In this document: positions 1-9,791 of the stretch, in pieces | How the letters are laid out: each line of letters starts with the position of its first letter | How positions within the stretch are numbered: the first letter of the stretch is position 1 | NCBI RefSeq assembly: GCF_000243735.2 | Contig: NZ_AHMP02000003.1 | Coordinates: 2,502,001-2,566,000 of the forward strand | DNA from: Leptospira kmetyi serovar Malaysia str. Bejo-Iso9 | GTDB taxonomy: Bacteria > Spirochaetota > Leptospiria > Leptospirales > Leptospiraceae | DNA length: 64,000 nt | Direction: 5' to 3' | The notes under the pieces: model-generated | What the model saw: the letters and a program-made list of their open reading frames with translations, nothing else | What the model was told of the DNA's origin: nothing | Database searches by the model: none | Position numbers and translations under genes: made by a program

Positions 1-429
1 GAAAAACTTTTCGACACTCTGCAAGGCTCGTTCTTTGCGACTGGAATTTTTATGTTGTTCGACAAGGAAGGCTACGCTTACTTCTGTAGCGCGGGTCACA
101 ACCCGATCTATTATTACCGCAAGAATAAAGGGAAGATCGTAACTCTCAATTCCACGGGTCATATCCTCGGAATCGGAATTCCGGAAGAATACGAAGTCCT
201 TAAAATCAAAACCGAGCCGGGAGATAAGATTCTAATTTATACGGACGGAATTTTGGACGCAACCGCGCCCACAGGAGAACAGTTCGGCGACGATCGTCTT
301 TTAGAAGTGTTTCAAGCCAACGTTCATCAGGAAGCCAAGCAGATCACGACCGAGATCAAAAAAGAAATGGATATTTTTGCCGATCATTTCCCGGACGACG
401 TTACCTTTGGAATCATCGAAATTCAATAA
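1..429 (+). CDS. SpoIIE-type PP2C serine phosphatase, C-terminal part
   Basis: Partial: the frame is open from base 1 and the true start lies upstream. The visible 142 residues are the end of a SpoIIE/RsbU-type PP2C domain. They carry the AGHNP motif, an LIYTDGI strand ending in a metal-binding Asp, and a terminal PDDVTFGIIEI segment that matches the usual DDxTLLVVR end. Such enzymes dephosphorylate a serine on a STAS-domain anti-anti-sigma factor, and a STAS protein is encoded three genes downstream in the same direction. Only 5 bases separate it from the next gene. The sensor part cannot be seen. The family call is firm; the link to the STAS protein is inference. Confidence 0.9.
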   Translation, partial: EKLFDTLQGSFFATGIFMLFDKEGYAYFCSAGHNPIYYYRKNKGKIVTLNSTGHILGIGIPEEYEVLKIKTEPGDKILIYTDGILDATAPTGEQFGDDRLLEVFQANVHQEAKQITTEIKKEMDIFADHFPDDVTFGIIEIQ

Positions 430-434
430 TTCTT

Positions 435-1886
435 ATGAAGAAGAGCGTTTTCATAGCCGTAGTCGGATTTCTATTGATTCTTCCTCTGGGATTTATCGTA
501 CTCGAAACCAAACTTTTCGAATTGAGAATCATATTAGAAAGACGTAAAATTCTAAACTTCTCGTTTTCGAGCGAGATCCTTCGTTCCAAATTCGAAGGAA
601 TCATTTCGAACAAGGAAAACATCAAAGCCGAGATGAAACTGAATCATCTTCAGAGTTCCCTGATAGGCAACACGACTTCAGAACTTTCTCTGGAACCGAC
701 TTTTGTCCACGAAACCGGCGCGGTTCTCATCAATTCAGTCCGTTCTCTTTCGCTTAAAACAGGAATCAATCTTCATTTGAATTCCTCCAAGATCCGTCTT
801 TTGGAACACGCGTTCGCTCTCGAACGAAATCAATTCTACAAGGAAGCGTATCGCACTTACGAGGAATCCTTCGATCAATTCGGAAAACAATCCGAAGAAG
901 GAGGCTTTATCCAATTGCATCAGGGTTTTTGTCTCGCGGTTCAGGGAGAATTCGATTCCGCGCTTCGTCCTCTTTACGAAGTGATCGCCAATCATCCGAG
1001 CACGCTCCTTTCGAGCGACGCGGAGATTTTGATTTCGTTGATTCTCAAAGCGAAGCAGAGCGTTAAAGAAATCGAAAACAATCTCGACGATCCCGAAAAA
1101 AGAGCGAGGGCTTTTTTCGCGAAAGGAAATTACGCAAAGGCTCTCGAAGAAATCGAAAAGGCGAAGATCAACAATCCCGAAATGAATTATATCAAAGGTT
1201 ATTCTCTCGAAAAAACGGGACATCAACCCGAGGCCATCAAAGAATACGCGGCTCTTGCATTTTCGGATAAGAACAAGGACATCGCGATCAAAGCCAATCG
1301 AAGACTTTTGATGTTGGGTTATTATTACAACGCCGGTTCCGAGATCGCAAGTCTTTCGGATAAAAACGCGGAACGTTTGGGCGACACATCCGAAGCGAAA
1401 GAGATCAAAACCTCTTCCGAAAAATTAAAACAACCGAAGGCTTTGTTCGATAACGGAAACTCGGATCTAAAAAACGAAGCCTTAAATCAGGAACTCTCAA
1501 AACAAAACCAAGCGCTTCTCGAAGACGTGATTCAAAAATCGAATCAGTTTTTGAAAAAGGCGGAAGCTCCGCCTCCTCCGAAACCGATGATCAAAATCAC
1601 GGTCGCGGACGCCGATCCGGTTTACGCGTTCCGCATCGTGATCGAAGGCGACAAGGCGAAACTTTTTTCTTCGCACTTCCCGATCACACTTCCCACTTTT
1701 TCCATCGAATCGATCTCGATGGATAAGAACGCGACGAAAACGACGCAGTTGATCATGACAAAGGACTCAATCAAACAATCTTTTATTAAGGCTTCCGTGG
1801 ATGACGATTCGATTACGCTTACCGACAAGGTTTCCAAAAAGAAGATCCAAATCAATTCTGCGATCAAAATCGAGGTAACCCAGTGA
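435..1886 (+). CDS. Membrane-anchored TPR-like protein of unknown function
   Basis: This 483-residue protein starts with MKKSVFIAVVGFLLILPLGF, a signal peptide or single membrane anchor. Residues about 120-320 are helical pairs of TPR type (for example the stretches around FYKEAYRTYEESF and NYAKALEEIEKAKI). A Lys/Asn/Gln-rich coil and a proline run (APPPPKP, near 380) follow, then a C-terminal beta-rich domain of about 100 residues that I do not recognise. It sits between a SpoIIE phosphatase and a STAS protein, and its stop overlaps the next start by 4 bases. An envelope sensor or scaffold role in that module is possible but not shown. Confidence 0.8.
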   Translation: MKKSVFIAVVGFLLILPLGFIVLETKLFELRIILERRKILNFSFSSEILRSKFEGIISNKENIKAEMKLNHLQSSLIGNTTSELSLEPTFVHETGAVLINSVRSLSLKTGINLHLNSSKIRLLEHAFALERNQFYKEAYRTYEESFDQFGKQSEEGGFIQLHQGFCLAVQGEFDSALRPLYEVIANHPSTLLSSDAEILISLILKAKQSVKEIENNLDDPEKRARAFFAKGNYAKALEEIEKAKINNPEMNYIKGYSLEKTGHQPEAIKEYAALAFSDKNKDIAIKANRRLLMLGYYYNAGSEIASLSDKNAERLGDTSEAKEIKTSSEKLKQPKALFDNGNSDLKNEALNQELSKQNQALLEDVIQKSNQFLKKAEAPPPPKPMIKITVADADPVYAFRIVIEGDKAKLFSSHFPITLPTFSIESISMDKNATKTTQLIMTKDSIKQSFIKASVDDDSITLTDKVSKKKIQINSAIKIEVTQ

Positions 1887-2875
1887 GCAGAATTCTTTTA
1901 TTACTAACGATCCTTCTTTTTTCGATCGAAGTCGCGGCGCATAGGATCATTCTAAAATCGGGCGAAGAAATTTCGGGCAAGGTAACGGACAACGATCCGA
2001 CCTTGGAAGAGATCACGATCCAAACCGGAGACGGCGAAAAGAAGATCAAAAAAAGCGACATCTCCGAAATGAGATTCGAAGAAGCGGGCAACCTTCTTTG
2101 TCTCGAATTGGATGATGACCCGAAGCGGATCTGCACGCATAAGATTACGAGAATCAACGCACAAACCTTGTTCTACGTCACCGAAGAGGGAGAATATCTG
2201 CGCGTCGCGATCGAACGGGTGAAATACGCGAAGATCACGGAACCGTCCGCGAGAATTCTCCAGCAACTTTCCAAAACCGAAATCAAATTCACCGTTTCCT
2301 CCGAAACGGACGACGACATTCTTTCCAAACTTTCGATCCTAAACGACGAATCGATCATGTTGACCAAAGGGGAAATCGAAACCCCAATCATAGTAGAAAA
2401 TAAGAATATTACAAAAATCGTATATAAACCCGAGGAACCGGTCGTCAAAAATCCGGAACGGGGTCTTGTTCTCTGGGATTATCTGATTCCGGGTTATTAT
2501 CTCAAAAGAAACGAGTACGTAAAATCCGGTTACACGATGATGGCCCTCACCGGTTTATTCGCCTTCGGCGCGGCCTACGAATACTATGCGGGGATGAACG
2601 TAAAGGAAAAACAGCCGCTTCTTTTACCGCAGGACAACGGAACCTTTCTTTTGTTCGATCAGGACAATTCCGAATATTCCAGACACAAACAACTCAATCA
2701 CCTTTTTCTAATATCCTTATCATTGACTTATATTTTCAACACTGCGTTGATTTCGTTTCCGGCAATGTTTTCCATCGTAGCGACCGAAAAACCGGTCCCA
2801 CAAGCGGTAGTTCCGGTTCCGCAGGCGATGATGAGGGAAAAGAACATCGAATTTAAAATGACGTATAACTTTTAG
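1883..2875 (+). CDS. Exported protein with C-terminal membrane helices, unknown function
   Basis: This 330-residue protein starts at a GTG that overlaps the previous stop (GTGA), so translation is probably coupled. It has a signal peptide (about residues 1-19). Two beta-rich repeats follow with the pattern LKSGEEISGKV...ITIQTGDG...IKKSDI, echoed around residues 65-75 and 140-170; such segments are common in exported leptospiral proteins. Two hydrophobic stretches lie near residues 213-235 and 275-298, and the tail is rich in Pro and Val. It is probably in the inner membrane with a periplasmic beta domain. No enzyme motif is visible. Confidence 0.75.
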   Translation: MSRILLLLTILLFSIEVAAHRIILKSGEEISGKVTDNDPTLEEITIQTGDGEKKIKKSDISEMRFEEAGNLLCLELDDDPKRICTHKITRINAQTLFYVTEEGEYLRVAIERVKYAKITEPSARILQQLSKTEIKFTVSSETDDDILSKLSILNDESIMLTKGEIETPIIVENKNITKIVYKPEEPVVKNPERGLVLWDYLIPGYYLKRNEYVKSGYTMMALTGLFAFGAAYEYYAGMNVKEKQPLLLPQDNGTFLLFDQDNSEYSRHKQLNHLFLISLSLTYIFNTALISFPAMFSIVATEKPVPQAVVPVPQAMMREKNIEFKMTYNF

Positions 2876-2890
2876 GGAGAATCAACTTAT

Positions 2891-3298
2891 ATGCAAAAAA
2901 CGACATCAGGCGGACTCGCCTCCAAAGACGAACTTTCCGTTCAGGAAATCACCGATTCGCACGTGCAGGGCGTTCTTAAAAAGAACATGGCGATCCTGAA
3001 AACCACGGGAGAAATCAGCTTATTCTCTGCGAAGAAATTCAAAGAAGCGATGACGGAACGGATCGACAACGGAGTGAACATCTTTCTCGTGGACTTATCC
3101 GCGACTTCCCATATCGACTCCTCCGGTTTGGCGGCTTTTATCAGCACACAAGCCAGACTTTTTAAGGAAGCTCAGGGAAAGATCATCATCTTCTCCGTTC
3201 CGACGCATCTTCAAAAGATTTTCGAACTGACCAAACTCGACAAATTGATAGGAATCACGATCGACCTCGACGCGGCCATCGACAAGGCCATGGCCTAA
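2891..3298 (+). CDS. STAS-domain anti-anti-sigma factor
   Basis: This 135-residue single-domain cytoplasmic protein is of the SpoIIAA/RsbV type. The core reads IFLVDLSATSHIDSSGLAAFIS, where the Ser pair after HID is the usual site phosphorylated by an anti-sigma kinase and dephosphorylated by a SpoIIE phosphatase. The N-terminal 35 residues are an extension beyond the standard domain. A GGGAG-like RBS precedes the ATG, and the gene ends the four-gene run that begins with the SpoIIE gene at the window edge. No anti-sigma kinase is visible here, so that partner must be elsewhere. Confidence 0.92.
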   Translation: MQKTTSGGLASKDELSVQEITDSHVQGVLKKNMAILKTTGEISLFSAKKFKEAMTERIDNGVNIFLVDLSATSHIDSSGLAAFISTQARLFKEAQGKIIIFSVPTHLQKIFELTKLDKLIGITIDLDAAIDKAMA

Positions 3299-3326
3299 CG
3301 TTTAACGTTAGAATTGCGCTCCGAAC

Positions 3327-3342
3327 GGGAACGATCGTTCCC
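3327..3342. promoter_or_regulatory. Perfect palindrome upstream of an AraC-type gene
   Basis: GGGAACGATCGTTCCC is a perfect 16-base palindrome in the 88-base gap between the STAS gene and the AraC-type regulator, 44 bases before the chosen ATG. A second small hairpin (CTAACGT, loop TTA, ACGTTAG) spans 3295-3311 over the STAS stop codon and has no T-tract. The palindrome may be an operator or part of a weak terminator. Confidence 0.4.
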
Positions 3343-3386
3343 AAAATGAGTTGCAATGGGTTGAATGCTTCCTAAGCTTTCCTGCG

Positions 3387-4163
3387 ATGGCAGGAAAGCT
3401 GTTTTTGATCGGCTCGAACGTACTCGTGACCGGAGTTCCGATCAGCAACGAATTGCACGAACACTACAGCGCTTCCCTACTTTTGAGCAAGGGAGAACCG
3501 TTTCGTTTTAGAACGGGAGAATCGGATTGGATAGAATCCAAGGCGATCTTCGTACGTCCGAACGTGGAACAACAACTCGAAGCCCCAAACGAGGATATAT
3601 TCATCATTCACTTCGATCCGGACAGCGTGCGGATCCGGGGAGCCGTGTTCGATTTTAGTCCCGAATATCTGGAATTAAAACCGGAAGTATATGCAAGAAT
3701 TCTAAAATTCTTAACTCCTCCCTCAAACGGAGAAGAAGCCGTCCAACTCTGGAAAAAAATTCTGAACGAACTCGACCGAAACGAAAACGGTCGCAAGGTC
3801 CGAGATTCGAGAATCGAACAAGTCGTCAAAAAAATCGCGCAGTCCATTCCGGACAATCTTCCCTTGGAAGAATTGACCTCGTCCACGGGTTTATCCGAAA
3901 GCAGATTGATGCATCTGTTCAAGGAAGAGGTCGGAATTCCGATGAGAAAATACGTTCAATGGCTCCGAATCAAAACCTGTGTGCTTTCCCTTTCCCACGG
4001 AAACTCTTTGACGGTCGCGTCGCACGAAGCGGGCTTTGCGGATCAGGCCCATATGAGCCGGACTTTTCGGGAGATGTTCGGTCTGAAACCTTCCCTTTTT
4101 TTGAAAAATAGCAGTTCCGTTCAAGTAATCTTCTGCAAAATCGAGGATGATGTGCAGCTCTAA
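3387..4163 (+). CDS. AraC-family transcriptional regulator
   Basis: The first 105 or so residues form a short cupin-like sensor (GKLFLIGSNVLVTG, then HEHYSASLLLS, then LLSKGEPFRFR). The C-terminal 100 residues hold two helix-turn-helix units, including LSESRLMHLFKEEVGIPMRKYVQWLR and the second-helix signature ASHEAGFADQAHMSRTFREMFGLKPSLF. I chose the ATG at 3387, giving 258 residues, because related regulators begin right at the RLFL-type strand; a TTG at 3351 would add 12 residues. Neither has a convincing RBS. The ligand is unknown, and the downstream Mpo1-like gene (51 bases away) is a plausible target. Confidence 0.87.
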   Translation: MAGKLFLIGSNVLVTGVPISNELHEHYSASLLLSKGEPFRFRTGESDWIESKAIFVRPNVEQQLEAPNEDIFIIHFDPDSVRIRGAVFDFSPEYLELKPEVYARILKFLTPPSNGEEAVQLWKKILNELDRNENGRKVRDSRIEQVVKKIAQSIPDNLPLEELTSSTGLSESRLMHLFKEEVGIPMRKYVQWLRIKTCVLSLSHGNSLTVASHEAGFADQAHMSRTFREMFGLKPSLFLKNSSSVQVIFCKIEDDVQL

Positions 4164-4214
4164 AGAAGCCGAAAATCCAAAGAACGGCTTTAATCTTTGA
4201 TGAAGGGAGTTGAT

Positions 4215-4706
4215 ATGAAAACGATCGAACAATGGCTTACCGAGTACGCGGAAAGTCACCAGAACATAGTCAATAAAAGAATTCACTGGATCGCCGTACC
4301 GACCATTATGTTTACACTGCTCGGAATGCTTTGGTCCATCCCGTCCGGAACCATTCAAAGTTTTCTACCCGAATCCTTGGGACAGGCGAGATTGTTTTTA
4401 AACTGGGCGACGATCTTCGTTTTAATCACGGGAATTTTTTATCTCAGACTTTCCATTCCTATGTTCCTCGGAATGATGACAATGGTCGCGATCATGTTGA
4501 CCGGAGTTTATTATATTTCCCTTTCCGGAATTTCCACTTTGATCAGCGTCTCCGTGGGAGTTTTCGTTGTGGCTTGGATCTTCCAGTTTATCGGCCATAA
4601 GGTGGAAGGAAAAAAACCGTCCTTCTTCAAGGATCTTCAATTCTTATTGATCGGACCCGCTTGGTGTCTGAGCTATTTCTATAAAAAAGTAGGAATCTCC
4701 TACTAA
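4215..4706 (+). CDS. Mpo1-like (DUF962) integral membrane protein
   Basis: This 163-residue protein resembles the YGL010w/Mpo1 family, whose yeast member is an Fe(II)-dependent dioxygenase that alpha-oxidises 2-hydroxy fatty acids. The N-terminal [19 protein letters not shown] and later [12 protein letters not shown] segments carry the conserved histidines of the family, and about four membrane helices lie between and around them. I start at the ATG at 4215, which has AAGGGAG a few bases upstream; an ATG six codons earlier lacks an RBS. Enzyme activity is inferred from the family only. Confidence 0.85.
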   Translation: MKTIEQWLTEYAESHQNIVNKRIHWIAVPTIMFTLLGMLWSIPSGTIQSFLPESLGQARLFLNWATIFVLITGIFYLRLSIPMFLGMMTMVAIMLTGVYYISLSGISTLISVSVGVFVVAWIFQFIGHKVEGKKPSFFKDLQFLLIGPAWCLSYFYKKVGISY

Positions 4707-4873
4707 GAATCCGTAAAACGTTTCCGTCTCGATCTTGGGCGCGCTCGAGAATTCGGGACGGTGCATTTCCAAACGTTAAACCGAAGTCGCATTTCGAAAC
4801 AAAACTCCGCCGAAAACGATTGACTCGCTTTAAAAGCGGAGTTAACATCCTCTTCCACTATGGAGAATCAAAA

Positions 4874-5491
4874 TTGAAAACGATCCAAACGCAATTCTCA
4901 AGTTCTAAAAATCCGAACCGTTTATCCAGAAAAGAATTCCTTCGCGTTTCCGCAAAAACCGCAATGATCGCGGGCGTAAGCGGAACGGTTTTATCCTCCG
5001 CAACGGCCTGCAATTCCGGACCGAAAGGGATCGTCAACAAAGACCTTCGTTATTCTTCCCTTGCACAAGCGTTGACCGAACTGGAAACATTCAATAAATT
5101 GAATGTAATTCGAGGTTATGCGGATTGGGACGCGGGGAAAGTGTTTCTTCACTGCGCTCAGTCGATCGAATATTCGATCCAAGGTTATCCCGAAAACAAA
5201 AGCGCGCTCTTTCAAAACACGATCGGAAAACTCGTATTCCTAAAATTCTCCTCTTCCGGAAAAATGTCGCACGATTTGGAAGCTCCGATTCCCGGAGCGA
5301 CGCCGATCAAAACGGACACGAACTGGAAGGAAAGTCTTTCGATTTTGAAGGAAACCATTCTAAAGTTTCAAGCGTACGGAGGAGAATTAAAACCTCACTT
5401 CGCATACGGAAGTTTATCCAAGGAAGAATACGATCAGGCGCATGCGATGCATCTCGCCAATCACTTCAGTTTCCTGACGTTCGAGTCTTGA
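4874..5491 (+). CDS. DUF1569-type exported protein
   Basis: The proposed start is the TTG at 4874, with GGAG 8 bases upstream, giving 205 residues (KTIQTQF...). An upstream ATG at 4820 is possible but has no RBS. Residues about 19-27 read LSRKEFLRV, a Tat-like motif with RK in place of RR. A hydrophobic stretch ending SSATACNS follows and could be a lipobox. The rest is a DinB-like four-helix fold typical of DUF1569 ([12 protein letters not shown] ... [17 protein letters not shown] ... [12 protein letters not shown]), with histidines that could bind metal. The function is unknown. Confidence 0.75.
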   Translation: MKTIQTQFSSSKNPNRLSRKEFLRVSAKTAMIAGVSGTVLSSATACNSGPKGIVNKDLRYSSLAQALTELETFNKLNVIRGYADWDAGKVFLHCAQSIEYSIQGYPENKSALFQNTIGKLVFLKFSSSGKMSHDLEAPIPGATPIKTDTNWKESLSILKETILKFQAYGGELKPHFAYGSLSKEEYDQAHAMHLANHFSFLTFES

Positions 5492-5509
5492 TTCTTTTTT
5501 GAGGTTCTG

Positions 5510-5548
5510 AAAAAAATAGACTTCGGAATTCCGAAGAACTCCGAAGTC
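5510..5548 (-). terminator. Rho-independent terminator of the leftward gene at 5607
   Basis: GACTTCGGA (5519-5527) pairs with TCCGAAGTC (5540-5548). Read on the minus strand, the hairpin is followed by a TATTTTTTT tract (5518-5510), 58 bases after the stop of the metal-dependent hydrolase-like gene. Confidence 0.75.
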
Positions 5549-5606
5549 CGAGAGCAAGTGTTTCGGATGGATTCGTAAGTGAAAAAAATGGAAAATGATT
5601 ACAAGG

Positions 5607-6440
5607 TTACAAGGCCGCCAGACTCGATTCCGCCAAATCGTATCCGCCCATTTGATCGGGATGAAAACCCGGCTTAAAGTATTTTAAACAACCGTAAAAT
5701 AGCGGAGGCACCGCGGTCCGCATGTGCTTGCGCGCGTAGTCGCGGTCGCTTTTGAATTTCTTCCAGGAAACTTCTGGATCCGCGATCAAAAACCAATACT
5801 GAAACAGAATCGCATACGACCAAAGAAGAACGGTTGCGATCGCAAAACCGAAAATTCTCAGGAAATAACTCGGAGCGGACGCTTGAAGCACGTCGTAAAC
5901 TACGGACTTGTGTTCGATCTCTTCGCAAGCGTGCCAAACGAGAAGTTTTCTCATATCCCCGTGCGCGTCCCGGGCCAGATCGTATTTCAGAGATATTTCG
6001 CCTAACGTGGCCGTGTAGTGCTCCAGAGCGGCGGTGATCGCAAGATCGATCTTAGGACCAAAAAGAAAACGGAAAAAAGGAAAGATCACCTTAAAAGCGG
6101 TGAAGTGATAAAATCTCGCAATTCTATCCAAAGGAAGTTTGAACTTACGAACGGAATCCCAAACCCGTTCGTGCTCCTTTCCGTGTTGAACCTCCTGACC
6201 GATGAACGATTTCACTCGATTCTTCAGAGCCTCGTCCTTGATCTTATCCTGAAACGGTTTTACGCTTCGGATAAAATATCTTTCACCTTCGGGAAAGATC
6301 ACGTGAAAGCTGTTCAGCGCGTGTGTCATGATTGCGTTATCGTTGAAATAGTGTCTGGGAAGATTTTCCAAACCTTCAAAGTCCATTTTGCGGACCGAAG
6401 GAGATTGTCCGTCGATCGTTTTGGTAAACGGTTTTTTCAT
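5607..6440 (-). CDS. Predicted metal-dependent hydrolase (PF10118 type)
   Basis: This 277-residue protein resembles the PF10118 family of helical, ferritin-like proteins. The conserved His/Glu pairs are visible: QEVQHGKEHERVW (near residue 85), LEHYTA (near 142) and WHACEEIEHKSVVYDV (near 170), which would make a di-metal site. A hydrophobic stretch near residues 195-220 (FLRIFGFAIATVLLWSYAILF) suggests membrane contact. The gene stands alone, with a terminator downstream. Substrate unknown; the family name is a prediction rather than a proven activity. Confidence 0.85.
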   Translation of the reverse strand: MKKPFTKTIDGQSPSVRKMDFEGLENLPRHYFNDNAIMTHALNSFHVIFPEGERYFIRSVKPFQDKIKDEALKNRVKSFIGQEVQHGKEHERVWDSVRKFKLPLDRIARFYHFTAFKVIFPFFRFLFGPKIDLAITAALEHYTATLGEISLKYDLARDAHGDMRKLLVWHACEEIEHKSVVYDVLQASAPSYFLRIFGFAIATVLLWSYAILFQYWFLIADPEVSWKKFKSDRDYARKHMRTAVPPLFYGCLKYFKPGFHPDQMGGYDLAESSLAAL

Positions 6441-6647
6441 AGTTGCCCGGCCTCTTTACTATTCGAGAAAATCATTTTTTTATTTCGGATTCGGCGAGTA
6501 GGATAACCGATCTCGAACTTTCGTTCTTTCCGAATCTCGAAACGGCTGATGGATTTTGAAATCGGCTAGGATTTTCTCCTTCTTCTTTCGGAAATTCAGG
6601 GATGAAATCCTCGGATTCCTTTCCGATCGAGTTCGAAAACGAATTCC

Positions 6648-6676
6648 TTGAATCAGGAATCTTCTTTACGTATTAC
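6648..6676 (+). promoter_or_regulatory. Predicted sigma-70-type promoter of the tRNA-Val gene
   Basis: TTGAAT (6648-6653) and TATTAC (6671-6676) are separated by 17 bases and end 33 bases before the mature 5' end of the tRNA. Confidence 0.5.
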
Positions 6677-6709
6677 GCGGGAGGCAAATTCTGGAAAGCG
6701 ACCAGGAAC

Positions 6710-6786
<77 letters not shown>

Positions 6787-6840
6787 CTTCCCTTCCCGAG
6801 ATCCACTTTACTTCAAACGGGCAAAACTCAATCTTGCCGC

Positions 6841-8037
6841 ATGTCGTTTCTCCAAAAGAAAATCATCACGAGAACGATTCTCGTGTTATCCTTTGTCAGT
6901 CTTTTAACGGATATCGCATCCGAGATGTTGTATCCGGTTCTTCCCATCTATTTAAAGGAAATCGGATTCTCCATTTTACTGATCGGAATTTTGGAAGGTG
7001 TGGCGGAAGCGACCGCCGGATTCAGCAAGGGTTCTTTCGGAAGAATGTCCGATCTCAGCGGCAAACGATTGCCCTTTGTGCGCTGGGGTTATCTTTTGAG
7101 TTCGATTTCCAAACCCATGATGACGTTTTTTCTTTCTCCGATTTGGGTTTTCTTTGTAAGAACGACCGATCGTTTGGGAAAGGGAATCCGAACCGCCGCA
7201 AGAGACGCGATGCTTTCCGATGAAACCGATTCGGAAAACAAGGGCAAGGTTTTCGGATTTCACAGATCCATGGACACGTTCGGCGCGGTTTTGGGTCCCG
7301 TATCCGCACTCGTATTTCTCTACTTCTATCCCGGTTCTTATAAGGAATTGTTTTTACTGGCGTTTATCCCCGGATTCTTGGCGATCGCGTTTACGTTTTT
7401 GATTCGTGAAACTCCGAAACCTCGCAAGGTCGGCGCAAGCGGGGAAGAATATTCCATTTTTCTGTTTTTCAAATATTGGAAACTGGCTCCCGCATCTTAT
7501 AAGAATCTCTGTAAGGGAATTCTATTCTTTACTTTGTTCAACGGCTCGGATATATTCCTTCTTTTACGATTGAAGGAAGCGGGAATGAGCGATTCTCTTT
7601 CGATCGGAGCTTATATCTTTTACAATCTTATATACGCGCTCGCCGCTTATCCGCTCGGAGTAATCGGAGATAAGATCGGTCTCAAAAAATTATTTCTTTT
7701 CGGTTTAATCGCGTACGCGGTCGCTTATTGGAGTATGGGTTACGGAACGGCTTCTTGGATTCTTTGGGGATCGTTCGGAATCTACGGAATTTACGCCGCT
7801 TCGACCGAAGGAGTTTCCAAGGCCTGGATCACGAATCTCGTTCCCAAAACGGAAACGGCGACCGCGCTCGGAACCTTCAACGCGTTTCAAAGCGTTTGTA
7901 TGATTCTCGCGAGTTCGATCACGGGTTATCTTTGGACGAATTGGAATTCTTCCGTTGCGCTCGGAGTTTCCGGAGTCGCGTCTTTACTCGCGGGATTTTT
8001 TCTTTTCTTTTCCGAAGAAGTAGAAACCTCTCGTTGA
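6841..8037 (+). CDS. Major facilitator superfamily transporter
   Basis: This 398-residue protein has about 11-12 hydrophobic segments in two halves. The first half begins LSFVSLLTDIASEMLYPVLPIYL, a common start for MFS drug or sugar efflux proteins. The loop between helices 2 and 3 (GRMSDLSGKRLPFVRWGYLLSS) and the later GVIGDKIGLKKLFLFGLIAYA match the MFS GxxxDrxGrr loop in each half. RLGKGIRTAARDAMLSDE is a conserved cytoplasmic segment of this subgroup. Its substrate cannot be told from sequence. It lies 54 bases after tRNA-Val and may be read from the same transcript. Confidence 0.9.
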   Translation: MSFLQKKIITRTILVLSFVSLLTDIASEMLYPVLPIYLKEIGFSILLIGILEGVAEATAGFSKGSFGRMSDLSGKRLPFVRWGYLLSSISKPMMTFFLSPIWVFFVRTTDRLGKGIRTAARDAMLSDETDSENKGKVFGFHRSMDTFGAVLGPVSALVFLYFYPGSYKELFLLAFIPGFLAIAFTFLIRETPKPRKVGASGEEYSIFLFFKYWKLAPASYKNLCKGILFFTLFNGSDIFLLLRLKEAGMSDSLSIGAYIFYNLIYALAAYPLGVIGDKIGLKKLFLFGLIAYAVAYWSMGYGTASWILWGSFGIYGIYAASTEGVSKAWITNLVPKTETATALGTFNAFQSVCMILASSITGYLWTNWNSSVALGVSGVASLLAGFFLFFSEEVETSR

Positions 8038-8130
8038 TCCAAAAACGATCCAGTCGATCGATCAACGATCCGAGCGAAACTTCAACGGATCTCGAAACAA
8101 CTCCGAGGATTCTCGACAAATCAAATACGC

Positions 8131-8163
8131 AAAAACAAAAAAGCTCCCGTGGCGCGGGAGCTT
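8131..8163 (-). terminator. Rho-independent terminator of the HEAT-repeat gene
   Basis: AAGCTCCCG (8141-8149) pairs with CGGGAGCTT (8155-8163) around a 5-base loop. On the minus strand the hairpin is followed by TTTTGTTTTT (8140-8131). The strong stem may also stop rightward transcription from the MFS gene. Confidence 0.8.
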
Positions 8164-8225
8164 TCAGTACCGGTTTGGTTTATCTTTTTGATTTAGGAGA
8201 GAATATTAGAATTCGATAATGTTTC

Positions 8226-9104
8226 TTATTCGACGGACAAAACCGAAATCGTGGGAAGTTTAAACCCGAGAACGGTCGCCAAATCCTTGCGGATCTGATC
8301 GCGGACGTTTTGTTTATCCTCGACCAAAAGCGCCTGACGCAGATAAAATTCAGCGGCTTTCAAATCCACTTCGCCGAGGGCCATGGAAACTCGATAACGC
8401 ACCGAAGGATTCTCGCTTTTGAGCATGTCGCAAAGATTATAAAAACTTTTATCCGCAACTCTCATGATATGAACGATCGAGTTTAGGATCGCCGCTTTCG
8501 TAAAATCGTTCTTTTCCTTTTCCAAAGTGGAAACGAGAAAGTTCACGGTTTCCTTTCGGTTCATATACTTTAAACCGTCCGCGGCGGAAGCGCGGATGTA
8601 AAAATTCGGATGACTGAGCGCGTTGACGAGAACGTCTTCGGATTCCTTCGCATACGGATAACTTCCGATCGTTCTTAAAATTTCACCCGCTGCGATGACC
8701 ATCGTATAATCGTCCTTAGACGTAAAGTAAGGTTCGTCCTTTTCCTGAATGGTCGGTTCGATCTTTTTGTATTCTTCGATCGTAGGTTTGATCGCGATCT
8801 CCTGATCCATCATGGAAAGAGCCTGAGCGACCGTGAACTTTAGATAAGGATGATTTTCAAGCGACTTGGGAGTTTTCGGATTTCCACGAAGCGCGTTTAA
8901 AAGAGGGCGAACCGCGAGTTTGTTGCTGACGAATTTGAGATAATCGGCCGCGTCCACTTTCTCTTCGTAAGAACCGGATTCGAGTTTGCGGATCTGTTCG
9001 AAATACGCTCTATCCGCGTATTCTACCGCCTTATCGCCACCGGCAAATAAAGGCAAAACACAGATAGAAAACAAAATGATAGAGATCGAAATATTCTTAA
9101 ACAT
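8226..9104 (-). CDS. Exported HEAT-repeat protein
   Basis: This 292-residue protein has a signal peptide ([23 protein letters not shown]) and then several HEAT-like helical repeats. Visible examples are [45 protein letters not shown] and [24 protein letters not shown], the last two with the typical P-x-x-R-x-x-A pattern. HEAT arrays usually serve as protein-binding scaffolds, here probably in the periplasm. There is no catalytic motif. It is a single-gene unit with its own terminator. Confidence 0.85.
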   Translation of the reverse strand: MFKNISISIILFSICVLPLFAGGDKAVEYADRAYFEQIRKLESGSYEEKVDAADYLKFVSNKLAVRPLLNALRGNPKTPKSLENHPYLKFTVAQALSMMDQEIAIKPTIEEYKKIEPTIQEKDEPYFTSKDDYTMVIAAGEILRTIGSYPYAKESEDVLVNALSHPNFYIRASAADGLKYMNRKETVNFLVSTLEKEKNDFTKAAILNSIVHIMRVADKSFYNLCDMLKSENPSVRYRVSMALGEVDLKAAEFYLRQALLVEDKQNVRDQIRKDLATVLGFKLPTISVLSVE

Positions 9105-9154
9105 GGAATTCCCTCTCTTGTAATATCGGTTTTCGGAATCTTCGGCTTAAAGTT

Positions 9155-9715
<561 letters not shown>

Positions 9716-9791
9716 TTTAATTGGTTGCGTCTTTTACGCGTCGCACAATTCTAGAATCCGCCGGAAAAGCCTTCGGTCAAGCAAAATACCC

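Noticed and set aside
735..1226. Long antisense frame of 163 codons opposite the TPR-like gene
   Set aside because: Phe/Arg-rich product typical of the complement of Lys/Glu-rich coding sequence; no RBS or family match.
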